From: Alphaproteobacteria bacterium
GTDB taxonomy: Bacteria > Pseudomonadota > Alphaproteobacteria > Caulobacterales > Hyphomonadaceae
Assembly: GCA_018969425.1 (NCBI GenBank)
Contig: JAGWYJ010000019.1
Location: forward strand, 1 to 59,126
Length of the DNA stretch: 59,126 nt
Direction: 5' to 3'
Below are positions 51,085 to 56,992 of this stretch, one piece after another. The stretch's first letter is position 1; every line of letters begins with the position of its first letter. The notes under the pieces were generated by a model. That model worked only from the letters and a program-made list of their open reading frames with translations. It was not told the DNA's origin and did not search any database. The position numbers were made by a program, and so were the translations under genes.

Positions 51085-52089
51085 TCAGCGCGAGGATCGG
51101 CTGACAGTCCGGAAACCGATATGAGACGATCCTGTGTCCGGCGGACCGGACTGGCGGGCGGAAGGGCGATAACGGAGGCAGAAATTATCAGCGCAGAGGA
51201 AGGATCCGCCCTTGATCAGCCGCCCCTCGCCCGGCGTCGCTCCTGGAACTTTGCCGCTGGTCCACTCCCAGACATTTCCTGTCATGTCGAACAGACCGTA
51301 TCCGTTAGCCTCATAACAGCCCACCGGCGCTGTTCGCGCCCTGTATCCGTCAGACCCGAGATCAACTGCGGGAAATAGCCCCTGCCAGGTATTCGCCCGC
51401 GGGGCATTTGCGGACGGCGGGGCGTCTCCCCATTCGAACCTTTGGTTATCGAGACCGCCACGCGCGGCAAACTCCCACTCCTCTTCAGTGGGAAGGTCAC
51501 GTCCACGCCAACGAGCGTAAGCCAGAGCATCTTCAAAGGCCACCTGAACGACCGGATGTCTCTCGCGTCCGTCGAGATCGCTACCTGGGCCTTCAGGGTG
51601 ACGCCAGCTGGCGCCGTCGACCACACGCCACCAGCCCGCCGGATCGCCGGAACCGAGGCCGGCGGCGCCGACGAAGACGAGAGAGGAGGGTTTGAGCAGC
51701 TCGGGAGGCACACCTGGGTAAAGCGCCGGATCAGGGGCTCGCTCGGCAAGGGTCACATAGCCAGTCGCATCGACAAACTCGGCGAACTGGCGGTTCGTGA
51801 CCTCAGTCCGGTCGATGGTGAACGGCTTCACCACAACCCGCCGTGTCGGCCCTTCCTCCGGATTTTCAGGCTTCGCCCCAAGAGTGAATTCCCCACCTTT
51901 GAGCTGTATCTGGGCGGGCGCCGCATCCGGACAACTGCGAGCCGCATCGTTAGAGGAGAGACCGTCAGGGGACGCCCGGCTATCCTTGGGCTCGCAACTA
52001 CCCACAGCAAGTAAGGACAGGCCAGCCAGCAGCCCAGAAAGCAGACGCGAACAGGATAAAGAACTGCAAGTCTGAGCCGCCTTAACCAT
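51085..52089 (-). CDS. Formylglycine-generating-enzyme (SUMF1) family lipoprotein
   Basis: A 334-residue protein with a lipoprotein-like signal ending LLAVGSC, then a full FGE-sulfatase domain: GGEFTLGA, KPFTIDRTEVTNRQFAEFVDATGY, HPVVQVAFEDALAYARWRGRDLPTEEEWEFAARGG, YGLFDMTGNVWEW and KGGSFLCADNFCLRYRPSAR. Both copper-binding active-site cysteines of aerobic FGEs are retained (Cys299 and Cys304, spacing C-x4-C), so genuine conversion of Cys to formylglycine in sulfatases is possible. No sulfatase gene is present in the window. A lipid-anchored periplasmic placement would be unusual for acting on unfolded sulfatase. It precedes the NTF2-like gene. Confidence 0.88.
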   Translation of the reverse strand: MVKAAQTCSSLSCSRLLSGLLAGLSLLAVGSCEPKDSRASPDGLSSNDAARSCPDAAPAQIQLKGGEFTLGAKPENPEEGPTRRVVVKPFTIDRTEVTNRQFAEFVDATGYVTLAERAPDPALYPGVPPELLKPSSLVFVGAAGLGSGDPAGWWRVVDGASWRHPEGPGSDLDGRERHPVVQVAFEDALAYARWRGRDLPTEEEWEFAARGGLDNQRFEWGDAPPSANAPRANTWQGLFPAVDLGSDGYRARTAPVGCYEANGYGLFDMTGNVWEWTSGKVPGATPGEGRLIKGGSFLCADNFCLRYRPSARQSGPPDTGSSHIGFRTVSRSSR

Positions 52090-52419
52090 ATTCTCGACCC
52101 GTCCCGATCCGAAACGACCGCCATGAGGCGTTTGATCTGAATGGTTACCGCGAGAGAATGACGACCGCCAGCCCGGGCGACAACGGAGCCGATCACCCGC
52201 CCTCTCCGACGGCGAGCAGCCAGAACGCTCGAAGCCCTGACCATCGCTCAGCGGCAGTTTTGTTAGGCATATCTGGTCCGATACTTGCTGGGAAAAGGCA
52301 TGGTCACCGAGCGACGCGTTAATAATGCCGAGCCTACCTTAAAAAGTTTCAGGCTCACCTGCGAGGAAATGGCCCGAGAGTTGCAGGATTTGAAACGACA
52401 GGTTCTAGCGAGTTTGAAT
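52090..52419. other. 330-bp divergent region between FGE-like gene and hfaA
   Basis: No gene or hairpin is evident. The right-hand part turns AT-rich near 52310-52350 (TTAATAATG, CCTTAAAAAG), where the hfaA promoter would be expected. Two TTAA boxes are 16 bp apart, which does not fit the CtrA pattern TTAA-N7-TTAA. Open codons extend upstream of hfaA to 52285 but carry no signal sequence. Confidence 0.4.
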
Positions 52420-52863
52420 ATGGCACGTCCCTTCGCCCTTCGTTCGATGATCGCCGGCTTCATCGCCCTCATTGGGACTGTGAACCTTGCGTCACCGGCG
52501 TTCGCCTGGGAGAGCCTCTCTTCGCGGATGGACCAGGCCCCGTCCTGGAGCAGCCAGCCCTATGGGTCGAACCCGGGCGACTATCAGACCCCTTACTCTG
52601 CGCCTCAGCGCGACCAGTACAACAACCGGCTGGTCGTGAACGGACGGATCATCGACCTTGGCGAATCGAACCATCCTTCGCCCTCAAGCCGCGCCGCATT
52701 CAGCTCAGGGGTCTCGACCGGTTCAGGTATGCTCCGCGGTCCCTCTCTGACCGCCATGAGCGTCGGCAACAGCGTAGAGCTCACCGCTGTCGCGAACTCC
52801 ACCATCTTCATCACTCAGCACAATAACGGCCGCCAGGACGCACGAATCGGCGCCGCGCAGTAA
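52420..52863 (+). CDS. hfaA: Holdfast anchor protein HfaA
   Basis: A 147-residue exported protein (signal peptide ending ASPAFA). The middle is Ser/Pro/Gln/Tyr-rich, then RLVVNGRI, and the C-terminus AMSVGNSVELTAVANSTIFITQHNNGRQDARIG resembles one curlin-like strand-turn unit. In Caulobacter HfaA, HfaB and HfaD hold the adhesive holdfast on the stalk tip, HfaA being a fibre-type protein exported through HfaB. The identification rests on signal, size, this C-terminal pattern and the HfaB gene 60 bp downstream. ATG 52420 is picked as the codon directly before the signal peptide; its Shine-Dalgarno is weak. Confidence 0.78.
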   Translation: MARPFALRSMIAGFIALIGTVNLASPAFAWESLSSRMDQAPSWSSQPYGSNPGDYQTPYSAPQRDQYNNRLVVNGRIIDLGESNHPSPSSRAAFSSGVSTGSGMLRGPSLTAMSVGNSVELTAVANSTIFITQHNNGRQDARIGAAQ

Positions 52864-52923
52864 CTCGAGCTAATGCCTTCGGACTGGATACGCCCGCAGT
52901 ACGTGACTTCAGGAAGTCCTCTC

Positions 52924-53919
52924 ATGTCGACCCTTAAAGTCTCAGCCGTCGTGATGGCCCTTCTGGCAGGCGGATGCGCGACCGCCCCATCCAGCCTCGA
53001 ACCCGTGGCGCCGATCAAGGGAAGCCCGAGCGAAGAGGTCGATACGGACTACTCTCCTGCCCTTGAGTGCCTCGCCAACTACGCCCGCTCGCAAGCCTAC
53101 CCGGCCCCCCGCGTCGCCATCGGCCACATCATGGACCTGACCGGAGCGCAGGACTCCTTTCTTGGCAAACGACTGACCCAGGGTGCGACACTCATGGCGA
53201 TCACGGCTGTCTCAAAAGCGGGCATGCGGGTCGTCGAGCGTTTCGACATGGGCGTCGTTCAGGTTGAGCTGGACTACGCCAACAAGGGCCTGGTTCGCGA
53301 CGCCCCGACCCGCCTGAGAGACAATGTCCAGGGCCAGATCGAGGGGACCGACCTCTACCTTGTCGGCGGAATCACAGAGTTTAACCCGAACATCCGCTCG
53401 TCAGGCGGAAACCTCTATATTGGAGGAAATGGATCGGCTGACGCCGCCGCCGCTCTCAGCAAGAGCAGCTATGTCTTCGACGTGGGTCTCGACCTCCGAC
53501 TGATCGATGTTAAATCAACCGAAGTGATCGCGGTGAAATCGCTGCGTAAGCAACTCCGGGGTTATGAATACGAAGCGGGCGTTTTCGGCTTCATGAGCAA
53601 CTCGCTGATCGACGCCGGCGGCGGCGCTCGCGGTATCGAACCCACACAATCAGCCGTTCGCAACATGATCGAGCGCGCGGTTTTCGAGTTCATGAGCAAT
53701 CTCTACAATCTGTCGGAAGGCTCATGCCTGACCAAAGCTCCGACAGAGCGCGCAGCCGCGATCGTTGAAGAACCCTCTTCACAGACGCTGCCCGGGGATA
53801 ACGCAGTATCGCCTCCGGCGGCCCAGTCATCGGGACCGCTTGCGCCGCCGATCGGAGACCAGGGCGGACCCGCTGTCGCCAAGGCCCCGGTAGCTATTCG
53901 CGGCCGATCGCTGAGCTAA
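52924..53919 (+). CDS. hfaB: Holdfast anchor secretion lipoprotein HfaB (CsgG family)
   Basis: An outer-membrane lipoprotein (signal ending LLAGGC, ATG 52924 after AGGAAG) with the CsgG fold. Visible are RVAIGHIMDLTGAQDSFLGKR, VSKAGMRVVERFDMGVVQVEL, DLYLVGGITEFNPNIRSSG, and YVFDVGLDLRLIDVKSTEVIAVKSLRKQL, the secreted-pore-forming strands of CsgG relatives. In Caulobacter HfaB multimerises and is needed to export HfaA and HfaD. The C-terminal 70 residues (Pro/Ala/Ser-rich, after NLYNLSEGSC) are an extension not seen in E. coli CsgG. Co-transcribed with hfaA. Confidence 0.92.
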   Translation: MSTLKVSAVVMALLAGGCATAPSSLEPVAPIKGSPSEEVDTDYSPALECLANYARSQAYPAPRVAIGHIMDLTGAQDSFLGKRLTQGATLMAITAVSKAGMRVVERFDMGVVQVELDYANKGLVRDAPTRLRDNVQGQIEGTDLYLVGGITEFNPNIRSSGGNLYIGGNGSADAAAALSKSSYVFDVGLDLRLIDVKSTEVIAVKSLRKQLRGYEYEAGVFGFMSNSLIDAGGGARGIEPTQSAVRNMIERAVFEFMSNLYNLSEGSCLTKAPTERAAAIVEEPSSQTLPGDNAVSPPAAQSSGPLAPPIGDQGGPAVAKAPVAIRGRSLS

Positions 53920-55054
53920 GCGAACGACCCTCGTCTTCGGAAAGGCGCAGACGGGGCCGGCGGCGACTTCGTGAATGAGATCTGACGATCAAATGGATCA
54001 GGGGCGGGTCCCCGCTTCTATGTCCCAGTATCGAAACAGATCTCGACGCCTTATCGATGCCGATAGTCGAGCAGACACGAATGGGCACAGAGAGCGTCAT
54101 CGTGAATGACGGTCCAACCATTTTAGATCACAACACTAATCCTCATCGAACGCCCTCGATAGGAAACGCATTCGCGAACAGGAAAGAACGAGAGCCTGGA
54201 TCAGAGGCAGAGACGCCTCATCTTCCGTGCGCCTCCACCAAAATCACACCTTGTGACGTCGGCCCCTCAGACTGCGATGACCTCAGGAGCGGACTCGGTC
54301 AGGAAAAACGTCATCATCCGACCACTATACGCGGGCGCCTCCAGACCCCTGGAGCAGTCGCTCGCACCTGCCTTGCATTAAATCCAACAAGGCGAAGGTC
54401 TCACGAAGATCGCTTCACTGACGGCGACCAGGGACCCACTCAACTCCAGCTGAGATTTAAGATCTCTGACAAAAACGCCGAAGACGTCCCTAGGAATAAG
54501 TCGCTCCGGAGGATCTCCTGGGAACGACAGTCCGAAGCAAATAGCCCTGATGAAGGGATGGGAACGATCCGATAGGTCGTCAGAACCCTTGAGCACACTG
54601 TCTTGAGGAGACAAGCCGGCCGCCGAAAGGAACCGACCTGCGACCGGAAATATATCTCGAAGTGCGAGGAGCGCCATTGTCTGACAACAAACGACACGAA
54701 CAAAAGTTGGAAGGCCTGACCATCAGGCCTGAGAGTGCGCCGCTCGGCAAGGTTGGATCCCCCATAAACTCTCCTCAGAGTATCTCGAGGTCCGGCAAAG
54801 CCGTCGGCCGTCGGAACGCCTCCGAATACCGCTGGTCCTTATTTCAGCAATGCAAACTGAGAGCTCCGGAACGAATAGGAGCCAATGACTGACGAGACTG
54901 AGATCAGGGGCCGAGCCCGCGAGTGTCGCCTCAATGAAGCCTTGAACGAGCGGCGACCAGGAGAGCGCTCGGGCCCAGGAGAAGCCGCGTACGTATGACG
55001 ACTTAAAGTATGCTCCGATCTATAATCCGACGAGCTTTCAAGCCTGCTGTTCGA
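53920..55054. other. 1.1-kb stretch without a convincing gene between hfaB and hfaD
   Basis: The composition is less GC-rich than the neighbours (45% in 54121-54180 by hand count). Open frames such as 54057-54575 on the plus strand and 54378-54677 on the minus strand lack family resemblance, signal sequences, good ribosome binding sites, and the third-position GC bias of the surrounding genes. This looks like decayed or non-coding DNA. It contains no recognisable insertion sequence ends or direct repeats. Confidence 0.45.
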
Positions 55055-55093
55055 AAAGGAAACGGCCCCGGATCCAGAGGATCCGGGGCCGTT
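55055..55093 (-). terminator. Intrinsic terminator of hfaD
   Basis: A perfect 15-bp stem (55061-55075 with 55079-55093, 3-nt loop), followed on the minus strand by the T-rich tail TTTCCTTTTC. It lies 44 nt after the hfaD stop codon. Confidence 0.9.
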
Positions 55094-55137
55094 CCTGATC
55101 TCATTTTGGAACAGAACGAATCTGCTCCTTTTTAAAA

Positions 55138-56136
55138 TCAGAGCTTCGGCAGGTTGTTGATCGAAACAGAGTTTCCGATCGCAGCAGCCGTCGCCGAGAC
55201 CGAACCGGTCACGTCGCCGAGGTGGATGTTGGCGGTCGCCTCGGTGTAGGCGCCGTTCATTTGCGTCGTGTTCACGTTGAGCGAAGCCGTGGCGGGCAGC
55301 GTCGAAACGCTGAGCGAGTTGGCGATCGCAGCCGTCGTGGAGTTCACGTCGCCGGTCACTTTACCCATCTGCAGGTTGGTCAGAGCGGTCGGGTCGTAAG
55401 CCATGAACTGCGTGTTGTTGATGTTGACCGTCTTGGAGTCGGTGGTCTCGAAGGAAGCCGAGTTGCCGATCGCAGCCGAGGTCAGCGTCACGTCGCCGAC
55501 GACATCGTTGACCTTCGCATTGAGAACCGAGCGAACGTCGCCGTTGAAGCGCTGGAAGTTATTGGCGTTGAGGTCGCCCTTGACGTTAACCGACAGGGAG
55601 TTGGCGATCGCCGCCGAGGTGGCGGAAATGGCGGTGACGGAGTCAGATCCGGGAGCCTTGACGCCCGAGATGTTGGACGCATCAACGTTCAGGTCGGACT
55701 TGATGACCTGGTTTGCGGCGCCCGTGAGCTGGGTGGAGTTGACGAGCGAGTTGCCGCTCGTGCTGCCGCCGGCGAGAGCGTCGATCTCAACCGAAGCCGA
55801 GTTGCCGATGGCGGCGGCGGTCATGGTGAGCGAGCCAACTGTGTCGCTGGCCTTAACATTGAGGTTGGCCAGAGCGTTCGCGGTGTTGGACTGATAGGAG
55901 TTGACCGTGGAGTTGCCGCCGAGCGACGCGGAGAAGGAGTTGCCGATGGAGGCCGAAGTCATCGCCACGTCTTCAGTGACTTTCGACACCTGGGCGTTGA
56001 TCGTCGCACGGGTTTCAGCCCAGTTCTGCTGATTGTTGTTGACGGTGTTCACTTTGGCCTGGGCGAACGCCGCAGGAGCGCAGGAAAGCAGGAGAACGGT
56101 GGCGAGACCGACAAATTTAGGAGTAGAGGAGCGCAT
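55138..56136 (-). CDS. hfaD: Holdfast anchor protein HfaD-like, IGNS-repeat protein
   Basis: A 332-residue exported protein (signal ending AAFAQA, ATG 56136). At least six repeats of about 48 residues each end in a motif like TSASIGNSFSA, TAAAIGNSASV, TSAAIANSLSV, TSAAIGNSASF, TTAAIANSLSV and TAAAIGNSVSI, preceded by Asn/Gln-rich NNTQ or STQ segments. The pattern suggests a beta-solenoid or curlin-like amyloid fibre, fitting HfaD, the anchor fibre exported by HfaB. Unlike the Caulobacter hfaABD operon, it is on the opposite strand and about 1.2 kb from hfaB. The symbol rests on the repeats, the size and the proximity to hfaAB. Confidence 0.8.
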   Translation of the reverse strand: MRSSTPKFVGLATVLLLSCAPAAFAQAKVNTVNNNQQNWAETRATINAQVSKVTEDVAMTSASIGNSFSASLGGNSTVNSYQSNTANALANLNVKASDTVGSLTMTAAAIGNSASVEIDALAGGSTSGNSLVNSTQLTGAANQVIKSDLNVDASNISGVKAPGSDSVTAISATSAAIANSLSVNVKGDLNANNFQRFNGDVRSVLNAKVNDVVGDVTLTSAAIGNSASFETTDSKTVNINNTQFMAYDPTALTNLQMGKVTGDVNSTTAAIANSLSVSTLPATASLNVNTTQMNGAYTEATANIHLGDVTGSVSATAAAIGNSVSINNLPKL

Positions 56137-56544
56137 AGGACCTGTCCTTTTTGAAAGATCCGGGATCCCCTTGACCTCCGGACCGCACCCCACGGCGGGG
56201 CGAGCCTCTCCTTCAAAGCAGGAATGGCGCCACGCCTCTCTCAAAAAGATCCAGAAATAAAGTCATATATAACAGATATTTAAAAACATGAGGGCTGGCC
56301 TGTCGGCCTGGCGCGAACCTTAACTCAGACGAATGGCCTTCGTCTGACAGGAGAAACGAAGGAGATCCTGTCCCGTGTCGAGACACATGGGACGCCAATT
56401 CGCGCAGGCAGACGCCTAAGAAAAGGAAGATCGATCGGGAGCTCGCCCCACATCGGAAGCAATCGGGTAGAAAGACGGCTCTGAACCCAAAGGTTAAAGC
56501 CTGAGGCAGCTGAGAGATCTCTCAAAGCACCGGAATTTCAGAAA
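56137..56544. other. Upstream region of hfaD
   Basis: No gene is seen. The AT-rich core at about 56255-56290 (runs such as TATATAAC and ATATTTAAAAA) is the likely hfaD promoter area on the minus strand. The left part near 56137-56150 forms the ribosome binding region. Confidence 0.35.
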
Positions 56545-56561
56545 GGGGCCGGACCGGCCCC
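56545..56561 (-). terminator. Short hairpin after the receiver gene
   Basis: A GC-rich palindrome (56545-56552 with 56554-56561) with a minus-strand tail containing TTT. It lies 9 nt after the stop of the gene at 56570. Moderate support for a terminator. Confidence 0.55.
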
Positions 56562-56569
56562 CCACGACG

Positions 56570-56953
56570 TCAGGCGGTCTTTCTGGCCTTAGCAGCCATG
56601 TGCGTGCCCATCGTCTTGAACAACGCCTTCATGGCGACGGGCTTCATCAGAAGATCATCCGCCCCTTTTGAGAGACATTCAGCCCGAAGGTCGAGAGACG
56701 TGTCAGCCGTCACCACAATGATTGGAAGCTTGGACTTCTCGTCATCCCGCTGCCGGATTTTTCCGATAGCGGTCAACCCATCCATACCTGGCATTCTGAG
56801 GTCCATCAGAACAAGCGAGTATTCGCCGGCGCCGACCATGGAGACCCCTGTCTCCCCGTCCGCCGCCTCGTCCAGCTCGACCCCAGCCACCTGCAACATG
56901 TCGCGAACGACACGGCGGTTCATGGCGTCATCATCGACGAAGAGAACCTTCAT
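56570..56953 (-). CDS. Single-domain response regulator (receiver only)
   Basis: A stand-alone receiver of 127 residues. The acidic pocket is Asp7-Asp8-Asp9, the phospho-acceptor Asp51 (LMDLRMPGMDG), Thr82 and Lys104 (LMKPV), so it is competent for phosphorylation. ATG 56953 is chosen since AGGA lies 7-8 nt upstream and KVLFVDDD follows at once. Without an output domain it would act by protein contact, as CheY-like or phosphorelay proteins do. It lies 40 bp downstream of the histidine kinase gene, which lacks a working receiver of its own, so the pair most likely forms one system. Confidence 0.92.
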   Translation of the reverse strand: MKVLFVDDDAMNRRVVRDMLQVAGVELDEAADGETGVSMVGAGEYSLVLMDLRMPGMDGLTAIGKIRQRDDEKSKLPIIVVTADTSLDLRAECLSKGADDLLMKPVAMKALFKTMGTHMAAKARKTA

Positions 56954-56992
56954 GATTAAGTCCTGCACACCATTCGACAGTCCTGAAATGGA

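Noticed and set aside
52310-52345. Possible CtrA site upstream of hfaA
   Set aside because: Two TTAA boxes exist but are 16 bp apart, not the 7 bp required by the CtrA consensus.
54057-54575. 172-codon plus-strand frame between hfaB and hfaD
   Set aside because: Irregular composition, no ribosome binding site, no recognisable domain; a competing minus-strand frame is equally open, which points to non-coding DNA.
54378-54677. 99-codon minus-strand frame in the same gap
   Set aside because: Third-position GC of only about half by eye, unlike neighbouring genes, and no family resemblance. Kept as a remote possibility only.
55222-56154. 310-codon plus-strand frame opposite hfaD
   Set aside because: An Arg/Gly/Val-rich mirror of the repetitive hfaD gene; the minus strand has the signal peptide, repeats, terminator and ribosome binding region.
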